64,000 nt of DNA from NCBI RefSeq assembly GCF_003425685.1, contig NZ_QJKM01000004.1, positions 1 to 64,000 of the forward strand, read 5' to 3'. Shown here piece after piece: positions 9,036 through 16,692 of the stretch. Numbering within the stretch: the stretch's first letter is position 1; each line of letters starts with the position of its first letter. The translations under genes and the position numbers were made by a program. The notes below the pieces were generated by a model. It was not told the origin of the DNA. It saw only the letters and a program-made list of their open reading frames with translations, and did no database searches. The DNA comes from Rhizobium terrae. GTDB taxonomy: Bacteria; Pseudomonadota; Alphaproteobacteria; Rhizobiales; Rhizobiaceae.

Positions 9036-9625
9036 GCGGGCGACGTGAGACAGGGCGCGCAGAAGATATTCCTTAACTGCCACGCCGATGCCTCGTTCAT
9101 GACCGCGAAGCCGACTGTCCGCTGCTTGCTTGCGTCGGCTGGGCGCGGCTGACCGTGCATGGGGGTACAAAGCTGTCATAGCCGGCTCTTGATAAGGTTC
9201 GAACCATATGCCCGCGGTACCGCCCAGAACATGAAGGATGCGATCGCAGCCGCACGCCGAAAACGACCTGAAACTCGCAAGGCTGATCTTGCGAATTGCG
9301 AAGCCGGGGGAAAGGGTTGCCCTCGGCACGTTAACCAAAATTCCAGATCCTGAGACACTATCTCGACGCGACTTTGTCGACGGTACCGGAGCAAAGTTGC
9401 CCGATGTCAGATAAACGGCCAGAAATCACACGCTGAAATCCGATTCGACCGATCTGGCGCAACGGGCCGCGCAGTATTCCAACGCGGCCGCCGGATCTTC
9501 AACCAGCTGGCGGGCTTGGTCGTCCGGTTGTATATCCTTGACGGACCAAACCGAGGATGATGATTGACGGGCATGTCAGGCACTGGTTTGCGAGCAGTGC
9601 TTTTTGGAAGGATACGGCACGACGA
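9036..9625. other. Long intergenic region, no gene recognised
   Basis: About 590 bp without a supportable coding frame. Short frames are present on both strands, but none has a ribosome-binding site together with family-like residues. A TGCGATCGCA palindrome near 9240 is isolated and lacks the 3-bp spacer of the regulon operator found at 25-61 kb. Confidence 0.4.
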
Positions 9626-10555
9626 ATGGACACGAGCGGTGGCGTGACTGACAATGAAGCCTTGAACCATCTTCCCGACCGCAAGCGTCGGGAGCTTTCG
9701 CGCGCCTTGAAGATCATTTTTGAGGAGTTCGATGCCGCGCAGCAGTCAAAGCTTTCGGAAAAACAGAAGGCGGGGCGGATCCTCAAGGTCATCCTGTTCG
9801 GTTCGTATAGCCGCGGCGGCTGGGTGGAGGATCATAAGAGCGGTTATCGCTCCGATTACGATATTCTCGTCGTCGTCAACATGCATAGTGTCGGGGAAGA
9901 AAACGAGCTCTGGCACGACGTCTCCGATCATTTTCTGCGCGAGCTATTGGTAACAAAGACGATTGAGACGCCGGTCAACGTCATCGTTCACACGCTGCAG
10001 GACGTGAACGACCAATTGGCCCGCGGACGGCCTTTCTTCATCGACATCATCCGTGATGGCATCATCCTCTATGAGAAGGAAGGGCATCCGTTTGTGGCGC
10101 CGAAGCCGCTCAGCGAAGAGGAGGCGCGGGAAGAGGCAAAAGAATATTTCGGAGAGTGGTTTCGGCTATCGCAGCAGGCACTTGAAGTAGCCAAACTTGC
10201 TCTCGAGAGGGACATTTGGCGGCATGGTTCTTTTATGCTTCATCAGGCGACCGAAGAAGCCTACCACTGCATTCTCCTCGTCCTCACCCTCTACAGCCCG
10301 AAATCGCACCGCTTGAAATCACTGCGCTCATCTGCGGAAAGACTTGAGCCACGGCTGATCGAGGCATGGCCGCGGGATACCAAGTTCGCCCGGCGATGCT
10401 TCGAGCGGCTCGATCGGGCTTATGTCGATGCCCGCTACTCTCCGCATTACGAGATCACCGAGGAAGAGCTGCGCTGGCTGATAGAACGTATCCAGGTGCT
10501 CCAGGGTCTCGTCGAGCAGATCTGCAGGGAAAAGCTGGAAAGACAGGCATCGTAG
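9626..10555 (+). CDS. Nucleotidyltransferase (MNT) fused to a HEPN domain
   Basis: 309 aa from ATG 9626; an upstream in-frame ATG at 9557 has no better ribosome-binding site. The N-terminal nucleotidyltransferase domain has the pol-beta signature GSYSRGG followed by SDYDILVVV, where the two acidic residues bind metal. The C-terminal ~140 residues form a HEPN-like helical bundle (RHGSFMLHQATEEAYHCILLV, and later DARYSPHYEI). Separate MNT and HEPN proteins make type VII toxin-antitoxin pairs in which the MNT adds AMP to the HEPN RNase. Fused versions are known but poorly characterised. Here the gene is alone, followed by a broken WGR gene. Confidence 0.75.
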   Translation: MDTSGGVTDNEALNHLPDRKRRELSRALKIIFEEFDAAQQSKLSEKQKAGRILKVILFGSYSRGGWVEDHKSGYRSDYDILVVVNMHSVGEENELWHDVSDHFLRELLVTKTIETPVNVIVHTLQDVNDQLARGRPFFIDIIRDGIILYEKEGHPFVAPKPLSEEEAREEAKEYFGEWFRLSQQALEVAKLALERDIWRHGSFMLHQATEEAYHCILLVLTLYSPKSHRLKSLRSSAERLEPRLIEAWPRDTKFARRCFERLDRAYVDARYSPHYEITEEELRWLIERIQVLQGLVEQICREKLERQAS

Positions 10556-10589
10556 CATTCCCAGTGTTGGTTGTGTGGGAACCCTTGTG

Positions 10590-10830
10590 CCTCGTGGCAA
10601 AACATCACGAACGAACCGATTCCCTCAACAGCATAGCACGGTTTTATACCGTAGCGATCTTGGAAACGCTGCTCGGCGAACCCTGCCTGATCAGGCGATG
10701 GGGCCGAATAGGCGCCTCCCGCCAGTCTATGGTTCATGCGTTTTCTAAAGAAGAAGATACCGTTGGTTGTTCCTCGAGGTCGTCAAAAGAAAGCGTGCGC
10801 GCGGTATCGCCCGAAGTCGGCCACTCCATG
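10590..10830 (+). pseudogene. WGR-domain protein remnant
   Basis: The + strand encodes SIARFYTVAILETLLGEP followed by LIRRWGRIGASRQSM and HAFSKEED, the WGR fold with its namesake Trp-Gly-Arg. After ~10760 the homologous continuation (LEVVKRKRARGIA) is in another frame, showing a frameshift. There is no proper start codon; the frame merges upstream with the end of the HEPN gene. WGR proteins are small putative nucleic-acid-binding proteins common on rhizobial plasmids. Two small minus-strand frames over the same DNA, coupled by an ATGA, are shadows of this remnant. Confidence 0.55.
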
Positions 10831-10924
10831 TCGAATTTTTTGATTTCAAGGTTTCCATGGCAATTCTTGCAATGGCTGTGATGGCCTGAGCCACGCCAGC
10901 GGATGGACATAGAACATCGCATGT

Positions 10925-11479
10925 TCAGCGTTCGAAACGCTCCAGCATCCTCTTCAGTTGTGCGTTTTGCAGTTGAAGCTTGCTTACCAACTCATTCCGG
11001 AGCGACCTGATCTCTTCATCAAGGCTCAGCGCATCGTCAGAAACAGCGAGAATGCTTGGAAAGGGTTGCGGAACGGCTTCAAGCGACTTGATGCTCTTGC
11101 CTCGTCTGCTCGATTTCGGGGTCGCCTCTTCGCCAGTCGGCGACAGCTTCGGAGCGAGAAGAGCAGCATTTGTGGCGTGAGAGTGAGCCAGATCATCGGC
11201 CTCCACGAAGCCGGTGTTTTCAATATCTGTTGTGCTCTGAACGCTGCTTGTGGCCTCGAAATGCTGAGGATCTGCTAACCTCGCATCGGCTTGATCTTGC
11301 GCTTGCAGCTCTTCGCCTGCCAGACGATCTGCGGCGTTCTCGCTTTCCTCGCCAGCCGTTTCAGACGGCTTGACGGCAGCCAACAGTTCCGGCGTCACGT
11401 CGTCGGTAGAACCGTTTTCTTGCCTCTGCTGCCGTCGCGGCGACACCAACCGGGCCAGGAACTTCCAGGGAGACGCCAT
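10925..11479 (-). CDS. SyrB-associated hypothetical protein with C-terminal coiled coil, 184 aa
   Basis: The N-terminus is basic (SPWKFLARLVSPRRQQRQ). A long acidic and low-complexity middle, probably disordered, follows to ~150. The C-terminal ~30 residues end in LSLDEEIRSLRNELVSKLQL and NAQLKRMLERFER. This end closely parallels the end of the upstream SyrB-like protein (EEENRRLRKLLAEKL, NADLRKRL), so the two may hetero-oligomerise or share a partner. The genes are in tandem, 124 bp apart. I know of no function. Confidence 0.7.
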   Translation of the reverse strand: MASPWKFLARLVSPRRQQRQENGSTDDVTPELLAAVKPSETAGEESENAADRLAGEELQAQDQADARLADPQHFEATSSVQSTTDIENTGFVEADDLAHSHATNAALLAPKLSPTGEEATPKSSRRGKSIKSLEAVPQPFPSILAVSDDALSLDEEIRSLRNELVSKLQLQNAQLKRMLERFER

Positions 11480-11603
11480 TGCTTCGACCTCTTATTCCAC
11501 CCCGCATGCAGGCTGCAGGTTCAAGCATTGGCGGCAGAAGTGGCCGCCGCCAAAATGCACATCGCCAGAAAACATAAGAAAGCGGCCAGCGCTTGACCGC
11601 AGG

Positions 11604-12269
11604 TCAGTCGAGGTTCAGTCGCTTCCGCAGATCGGCATTTTCAGCCCGGAGCTTCTCGGCCAGAAGCTTGCGCAGTCTCCGGTTTTCCTCTTCCAGCTGC
11701 AGCAGATCCGCCATCTCATCCATCGCCGCCGTCGAGGGAGCAGTCGCCGTCGGTGCAGTCTTCGAAGCACGTTTGACAGGCACACGCTTCGCATTCGTCA
11801 CACCCACATCAGACTTGGCCTTACGTCTCCTCCTCTGCTTCACAGCTGGGACGTTTGAAGCCGCCACTGGTTCCGCCGTAACTTCGGCCGGCTGCGCTTC
11901 AGCGGCCGCCTTTTTCGCGCGAGGTTTACGCTGTTTTTTTGCTACCGGTACTGCTGCGATTTCAGCGCCAGCATCAGTCATCATGTCATTTTCGTCGGCC
12001 ATGTTGCTCTCCTGTAAATCCGATGCAGTTGTCTGCTGCCCGATTGGTAGTGTCAACAATGGCTGCGCCTGTTCTTCCCCCGGTAATACGACTTCCTCGA
12101 CGGTTTCGCTTTCTTGAGCCCTTCCCTGCAGAAACAGCATTGCCTCGTTCTGTACATCTTGCGCAATGGACTTGAGATCGATGTCTCCCCAGATGGAGTT
12201 TGGCTTGGAGTCGGATTTTCGCCGGCCAGACCTGTACTCGACGGCAAAACTACGTTGGACTTTTTTCAC
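11604..12269 (-). CDS. syrB: SyrB-like regulatory protein
   Basis: 221 aa from a GTG at 12269. The N-terminus (KKVQRSFAVEYRSGRRKS, then NSIWGDIDLKSIAQDV) and the C-terminus (MADLLQLEEENRRLRKLLAE with a NADLRKRL end) match the SyrB family of rhizobia. The middle is Ala/Lys/Pro-rich with AKKQRKPRAKKAAAE-type basic patches, probably disordered and DNA- or protein-binding. In Sinorhizobium meliloti, SyrB is described as a negative regulator of syrM, but many paralogs sit on plasmids and near IS elements. An internal ATG at the MADENDMM segment could give a shorter form. Orthology is not proven. Confidence 0.72.
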   Translation of the reverse strand: MKKVQRSFAVEYRSGRRKSDSKPNSIWGDIDLKSIAQDVQNEAMLFLQGRAQESETVEEVVLPGEEQAQPLLTLPIGQQTTASDLQESNMADENDMMTDAGAEIAAVPVAKKQRKPRAKKAAAEAQPAEVTAEPVAASNVPAVKQRRRRKAKSDVGVTNAKRVPVKRASKTAPTATAPSTAAMDEMADLLQLEEENRRLRKLLAEKLRAENADLRKRLNLD

Positions 12270-12653
12270 TGTAAGAAGCCTTGGTGTCTGCGGTGTTTCA
12301 GCGATGTATTCGCCATCTCAACAAGTCTTGCAGATAACAACTGCCGTGCTGGCGGTCCAGACCTATCGCAACCGTGCACGAAAGCAGGGTACACCTTGCG
12401 TAATAGGCTTTGCAAACGCCTGCTCTTTTCAGGAACCCGCGCAGTACGCTGGCGGCGGCTTTATCAGCGCGGCTGATCGTCATGGTTCTTATTGATATAA
12501 TCGTCGTCCAAGAAGCCGGCTTCCAGTCGTTCACGATAGCCAGTATGGCGGATCGGTTACCGCCATTAGTAAAGGATCTGCCTGCCCCAGAACCTCGTGG
12601 CCGCCGGATATAACGGATGAGGTCACTATTACGGATCCTCAGCGGCTGAGCAA
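12270..12653. other. Intergenic region, no gene recognised
   Basis: About 380 bp. Open frames exist on both strands (one minus-strand frame spans 12298-12744), but none shows a recognisable family, and the longer ones run across the neighbouring P-ATPase remnant. Probably decayed sequence. Confidence 0.4.
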
Positions 12654-13015
12654 TTGCGAGGTGGGAGTTCGTCGGCACGCACACGAACGCCAGAATGGCA
12701 TTTGACCTTGGGCGAAGCCCATTTCGATGTGTCCGGCATGGCATCGAAAGCTCAGGAACTGCGCAATGAAGGGGTGACCGTGATCTCCATGGCTGCCGAT
12801 GGCGTTTTGGCCAGGCTCTTCGCCATCGCCGACCCCATCAAGGCAACCACGCCGGAAGCCGTGTGGCAGCTCGTCGCCGAAGGCATCCGGGTGGTGATGC
12901 TGACCGGCGACAACGAGACGGCAGCCCAGGCCGTTGCCCGGGAGCTTGGCATTACCGAGGCCAAGGCGGGGGTCTTTCCGAAGGCAAGAGCAAGATCGTC
13001 ACCTGCCTTCGATGA
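12654..13015 (+). pseudogene. Copper-type P1B-ATPase fragment (P/N domain)
   Basis: The frame from ~12735 reads AQELRNEGVTVISMAADG, LFAIADPIKATTPEAV, then IRVVMLTGDNETAAQAVARE. This is the region just before and including the conserved TGDN hinge motif of CopA/ActP heavy-metal ATPases. After VFPK the frame must shift by one to continue as GKSKIVTCLR, and it then stops at 13013-13015. Both the membrane part with the CPC motif and the C-terminal helices are missing. It is a non-functional remnant of a metal-resistance gene. Confidence 0.8.
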
Positions 13016-13169
13016 CCCGGCTGTTTTCGGTCGTCATATGGAAAAAGGGTCAATGATGATGCTGGTCGCGACCACAAGCGCTCGCATCCGGTCGTAACGA
13101 ACGTATCCAACTCCGCCCTGCTTTCCGCTTGGACAACCGCAAGGATGACCGAGGCGCACACGATTTATG

Positions 13170-13204
13170 TTGCAATTCCAACATTTTTATTGTTGGAATT
13201 GCAA
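13170..13204. promoter_or_regulatory. 14-bp perfect inverted repeat, probable operator
   Basis: Arms TTGCAATTCCAACA (13170-13183) and TGTTGGAATTGCAA (13191-13204) are separated by 7 bp (TTTTTAT). There is no T-run after the dyad on the plus strand, so an operator is likelier than a terminator. TTCCAACA recurs at 16638-16645, and TTTATTGTTG (13186-13195) recurs at 16402-16411. This suggests a shared regulator, most simply the DeoR protein at 21655. Confidence 0.6.
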
Positions 13205-13230
13205 AACTACCCACCGATCGGAATGTCAAA

Positions 13231-14220
13231 GTGTTGTACGACGCAGATTTCCTAACCCGGCTTTCCACAGCCGTCAGCGCGCTCTGCCCGGTCTGGGGCG
13301 TATCGGCCCATGCAAACGTCAGGCTTCTGACAATTTCGGAAAACGCGACGTTCCTCGTTCATGAAGAAACCCCTGACCGAAAGCTGATCATTCGAGTCCA
13401 CCGACCCGATTATCATTCGGAGGCGGAAATCCTATCGGAGCTTGCCTGGATCGAAGCGCTCCGGCGGGATGGGGTGGTCCCCACGCCCCGGCCGATCCCA
13501 ACCGGAGATGGCAGCCTCCTTCAGAGGTTCTCCGATGGCGAAACGGTTCGCCATGCAGTCGCCTTCGAATTCATGAGCGGCAAGGAACCGGATGCGGATC
13601 TCGACCTGGCGAAGTGGTACGGAGCACTTGGCGAAATCAATGCTCGCCTGCACCAGCATAGCCGCCAGTGGACTCACCCGGACCGTTTCATCCGGAAGAC
13701 CTGGAACTTCGACCGGATCCTCGGCGATGGCGCCTATTGGGGCGACTGGCGCGCCGCCCTAGGCCTGACACCGGACGGCAAGAAGGTTCTGGAGCGGACC
13801 CACGCGCTGCTGGAAAAGCAGACCCGGGCGTATGGCTATGGCGCCGATCGGTTCGGCCTCGTTCATTGCGACATGCGTGCCGCCAACCTGCTGGTCGAGG
13901 GCGACCGGCTGGGCGTCATCGATTTCGATGATTGCGGCCTCTCCTGGTTTACCTATGACTTCGCCGCCGCGATCAGCTTCATGGAGCATGAGCCGTTCAT
14001 TCCGCAATTGATGGCGGCATGGCTGGAGGGCTACCGGCGCGTCGCACCGCTCGATCCCGAACATGAAGCGGCCCTGCCGATGTTCATCATGCTCCGGCGC
14101 ATGCAACTCACCGCCTGGATCGCCTCGCATGCGGAAACGCCGACGGCGCAATCCATGGGCACGGCCTATACCGACGGCACCGTGGCGCTCGCCGAGCGCT
14201 ATCTGGCAAAACACGGTTGA
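13231..14220 (+). CDS. APH-fold small-molecule kinase (hydroxylysine-kinase/SrkA-like phosphotransferase)
   Basis: About 329 aa from the GTG at 13231; the exact start is uncertain. Kinase motifs are in order: NVRLLTISENATFLVHEE, the ATP-binding Lys in KLIIRVHRP, the catalytic loop VHCDMRAANLL, and the metal-binding VIDFDDCG (DFD). The protein phosphorylates a hydroxyl or amino-alcohol group. It ends 10 bp before a class III aminotransferase of the AGXT2L type. This pairing recalls hydroxylysine kinase with phosphohydroxylysine phospho-lyase, or ethanolamine-phosphate lyase, so the pair may phosphorylate and then eliminate an amino alcohol. The substrate is not shown by the sequence. Confidence 0.85.
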   Translation: MLYDADFLTRLSTAVSALCPVWGVSAHANVRLLTISENATFLVHEETPDRKLIIRVHRPDYHSEAEILSELAWIEALRRDGVVPTPRPIPTGDGSLLQRFSDGETVRHAVAFEFMSGKEPDADLDLAKWYGALGEINARLHQHSRQWTHPDRFIRKTWNFDRILGDGAYWGDWRAALGLTPDGKKVLERTHALLEKQTRAYGYGADRFGLVHCDMRAANLLVEGDRLGVIDFDDCGLSWFTYDFAAAISFMEHEPFIPQLMAAWLEGYRRVAPLDPEHEAALPMFIMLRRMQLTAWIASHAETPTAQSMGTAYTDGTVALAERYLAKHG

Positions 14221-14230
14221 GGAAGTCCTG

Positions 14231-15568
14231 ATGAGCACCGCCACCAAAGAAATCCTCGACCTCAACCGCTTCGATGCAACACGGACGGAAGGTTTTCCGC
14301 CGGATCTCGCCGAGCGGGTCGCCAGGCGCCAGGCAACCTTCGGCGCCTCCTCCGTTCTCTTTTACGAGCAGCCAATCGAGATGGTGCGCGCCAAGGGCGC
14401 CTACATGTATGACGTCAACGGCCGCAAGTATCTCGACGTTTACAATAACGTGCCGTCTGTCGGCCACTGCCACCCTCGGGTGATCGAGGCCGTTGCACGC
14501 CAGGTTGGTGAGCTCAACATCCACACGCGCTACCTCAATCGCGTCGTCGAGGCCTACAGCGAAACACTGCTCTCCCGGTTTCCCGATAGCCTGAGCAATG
14601 TCGTGATGACCTGCACGGGCAGCGAGAGCAACGACCTGGCCATGCGGATTGCCCGCATCGTGACCGGTGCGGAAGGTTTCATCGTTACCAGGGCCGCCTA
14701 TCATGGCAACACGACGCTGGTGACCGAGATTTCGCCGTCTTCGTTGCGCAAGCGCAAGCCGGCGCCCTTCGTGGCGGTCGTTCCGGCGCCGTCGGCCCAC
14801 GACGGCATGAGCGTCGGGGAGAGTTTCGCGGCATCGGTCGAAGGAGCGATCGCAGAGCTGAAGTCACGCGGCATCGGCCTTGCCGCGCTGATCATCGACA
14901 CGATCTTCTCGAGCGACGGTATCTATGCCGATCCCGCCGGCTTCCTGAAGGCTGCCACCGATGTCGTGCACCGCGCTGGCGGCCTGCTGATCGCCGATGA
15001 GGTCCAGCCGGGCTTCGGTCGCACGGGCGGCGGTCTCTGGGGCTTCGAGCGGCATGGCTTGACGCCTGACGTCGTCACCATGGGCAAGCCGATGGGCAAC
15101 GGCTTTCCGATGGGCGGCGTCGTCACCCGACCGGAATTCCTCAAGAGGTTCTGCGAAGAGACGGGCTATTTCAACACCTTCGGCGGAAACCCGGTGGCGG
15201 CGGCAGCCGGTCATGCCGTCCTGCAAGTGATCGAAGAGGAAGAACTCGTCGCGCGGGCGAGTACGGTCGGTGCCTATTTCAAGCGGTCGCTCACGGATTT
15301 GCGGGCGTCCCATCCGGAAATCGGCGAGGTCCGTGGCGCAGGCCTGTTCATCGGCCTCGATTTCGTCGATCCGGAAGACGGCACGCCGGATACAGTGCTC
15401 GCGACCCTTGCTATCAACCAGCTGAAGCAGAACGGCATCCTCATCGGGGCTGCCGGCGAGTATGGCGCGACGCTGAAGATCCGTCCGCCGCTGTGTTTCT
15501 CCAACGAAGATGCCGACTTCTTTACCGGCACGCTGGAAAGCATTCTCAAGATGCGCCGAGGCGCCTGA
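14231..15568 (+). CDS. Class III PLP aminotransferase / amino-alcohol-phosphate phospho-lyase-like
   Basis: 445 aa from ATG 14231 with GAGGAAG upstream; the frame is open further 5' inside the kinase gene, but that is an overlap. Class III features are present: NNVPSVGHCHPRV, TCTGSESNDLAMRIA, and the PLP aspartate in IADEVQPGFGRTGGGLWGFE. The Schiff-base lysine is in VTMGKPMGNGFPMGG, and FNTFGGNPVAAAAG follows. It most resembles the AGXT2L1/AGXT2L2 subgroup, which eliminates phosphate from phosphoethanolamine or phosphohydroxylysine rather than transaminating. The adjacent kinase supports that role. Transamination remains possible. Confidence 0.88.
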   Translation: MSTATKEILDLNRFDATRTEGFPPDLAERVARRQATFGASSVLFYEQPIEMVRAKGAYMYDVNGRKYLDVYNNVPSVGHCHPRVIEAVARQVGELNIHTRYLNRVVEAYSETLLSRFPDSLSNVVMTCTGSESNDLAMRIARIVTGAEGFIVTRAAYHGNTTLVTEISPSSLRKRKPAPFVAVVPAPSAHDGMSVGESFAASVEGAIAELKSRGIGLAALIIDTIFSSDGIYADPAGFLKAATDVVHRAGGLLIADEVQPGFGRTGGGLWGFERHGLTPDVVTMGKPMGNGFPMGGVVTRPEFLKRFCEETGYFNTFGGNPVAAAAGHAVLQVIEEEELVARASTVGAYFKRSLTDLRASHPEIGEVRGAGLFIGLDFVDPEDGTPDTVLATLAINQLKQNGILIGAAGEYGATLKIRPPLCFSNEDADFFTGTLESILKMRRGA

Positions 15569-15578
15569 AGTCAGGTAG

Positions 15579-15610
15579 AAAAACCGGACGACCTTCTCGC
15601 CCGGTTTCTT
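15579..15610. terminator. Bidirectional hairpin between convergent genes
   Basis: Arms AAACCGG (15581-15587) and CCGGTTT (15601-15607) have an A-run on the left and a T-rich right side (TTTCTT). The dyad separates the aminotransferase (+) from the SDR gene (-) and can stop transcription from both sides. Confidence 0.55.
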
Positions 15611-15616
15611 CCGTCT

Positions 15617-16390
15617 TCAGCCCATCGCTTCCAGGGCACCAAGCGATTCCGGCAGGATCTGGCCGCCATCGACGACGATCGACTGGCCGGTGATGTAGGC
15701 GGCCTCCTCCGACGCGAAGAACAGCGCCGCGTTGGCGATGTCCGCCGGCGTGCCCAGGCGGCGCAGCGGCACGGAGGCCTCCATGGCGGCGATGTATTCC
15801 GGGCCGTTGCCCTCGAGGCCCTCCGTCATGATGTTGCCCGGCATCACGGCATTGACCGTGATGTTCTTCGGCGCCAGTTCGATCGCGGCCGTGCGCATGA
15901 AACCGAGCTGGCCGGCCTTGCTCGCCCCATAATGTGCCCACCCCGGATAGCCGGTGATGGGCCCCGTGATCGACGAGGTGATGATGATGCGGCCCGAGCC
16001 GGCCCTGGTCATCGCCGGCAGCACGGCGGAGATGCTGAGAAAGGTGCTCTTGAGATTGGTGGAGATCACGTGGTCGAAATCACCGGCTGTCATTTCGCCC
16101 AGCTTCGCAGCCGGAAAAATGCCGGCATTGACGCACAGCACGTCTACTCCGCCATAGCGGGCGACAGCTGCCTCGACCATTGCCTCACAGCCTTCTTCGG
16201 TGCTGACATCCGCGGCAAATCCTGATGCGTTCGGACCGATTCCGGCCGCCACCTTATCGGCATCGCCCTGGCTGCGCGACACGACCACGACATTCAGTCC
16301 CGCCTCCCCGAAGCGCAAGGCGATGCCCTTGCCGATACCCCGGCTTGCACCGGTCACGATGACTGTTTTCCCCTTTAGTGACTTCAACAT
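15617..16390 (-). CDS. Short-chain dehydrogenase/reductase (classical SDR)
   Basis: 257 aa. A complete classical SDR: TGASRGIGKG cofactor motif near residue 13, NAG motif (CVNAGIF), catalytic Ser in ITSSITG, catalytic YGASK (Tyr-x3-Lys), and C-terminal ITGQSIVVDGGQ. It oxidises or reduces a hydroxyl/keto group with NAD(P). The first turn lacks a basic residue that would fix cofactor preference with confidence. It faces the ABC operon across a 300-bp regulatory region with two dyads and is probably co-regulated with it. Confidence 0.92.
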   Translation of the reverse strand: MLKSLKGKTVIVTGASRGIGKGIALRFGEAGLNVVVVSRSQGDADKVAAGIGPNASGFAADVSTEEGCEAMVEAAVARYGGVDVLCVNAGIFPAAKLGEMTAGDFDHVISTNLKSTFLSISAVLPAMTRAGSGRIIITSSITGPITGYPGWAHYGASKAGQLGFMRTAAIELAPKNITVNAVMPGNIMTEGLEGNGPEYIAAMEASVPLRRLGTPADIANAALFFASEEAAYITGQSIVVDGGQILPESLGALEAMG

Positions 16391-16401
16391 TTCCTGCTCG
16401 C

Positions 16402-16430
16402 TTTATTGTTGTGGTTTCCACAAATAAGAG
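16402..16430. promoter_or_regulatory. Palindrome TTGTGG-TTT-CCACAA in the SDR/ABC intergenic region
   Basis: Perfect arms at 16409-16414 and 16418-16423, inside TTATTGTTG...CAAATAA, just upstream of the minus-strand SDR gene. The TTTATTGTTG at 16402-16411 is identical to bases 13186-13195 in the dyad before the kinase gene. A probable operator of the cluster regulator. Confidence 0.5.
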
Positions 16431-16600
16431 ATCGCACCTGCACCAATTTCAAGCATCGGATCAAAACATCGCCACGCCGACTGCACAAAAGGAATGCAAG
16501 GCAAATGCGTACAAATGTGCTGATTTCATCCGGTAAGACAAAATTGGAAACGACACCGAAGATCCCCTAAGCGTCATTGCGCAACGCACAATGAACGACG

Positions 16601-16645
16601 AAATAAATGTTGTAAACTACACATTTTTGCGACACACTTCCAACA
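16601..16645. promoter_or_regulatory. AT-rich imperfect dyad upstream of the ABC binding-protein gene
   Basis: ATGTTGTAAACTACACAT (16607-16624) is a dyad with one bulged base. It is followed by TTCCAACA at 16638-16645, the same octamer as in the arm at 13176-13183. It lies 48-90 bp before the start at 16693 and is a candidate operator/promoter for the importer operon. Confidence 0.4.
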
Positions 16646-16692
16646 TCAAACATCCATGAGCCGATAAAGCCGGCCAGACAAGGGGAACGACA

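Noticed and set aside
9230..9250. TGCGATCGCA near 9240 as a tenth regulon site
   Set aside because: The two GATC cores coincide instead of being separated by 3 bp, and no gene start is near enough.
10447..10922. Two small minus-strand frames joined by an ATGA overlap (10447-10737, 10734-10922)
   Set aside because: They overlap the end of the HEPN gene and are antisense to a recognisable WGR-domain remnant on the plus strand.
12298..12744. 148-codon minus-strand frame
   Set aside because: No ribosome-binding site or family features; it overlaps the plus-strand P-ATPase remnant.
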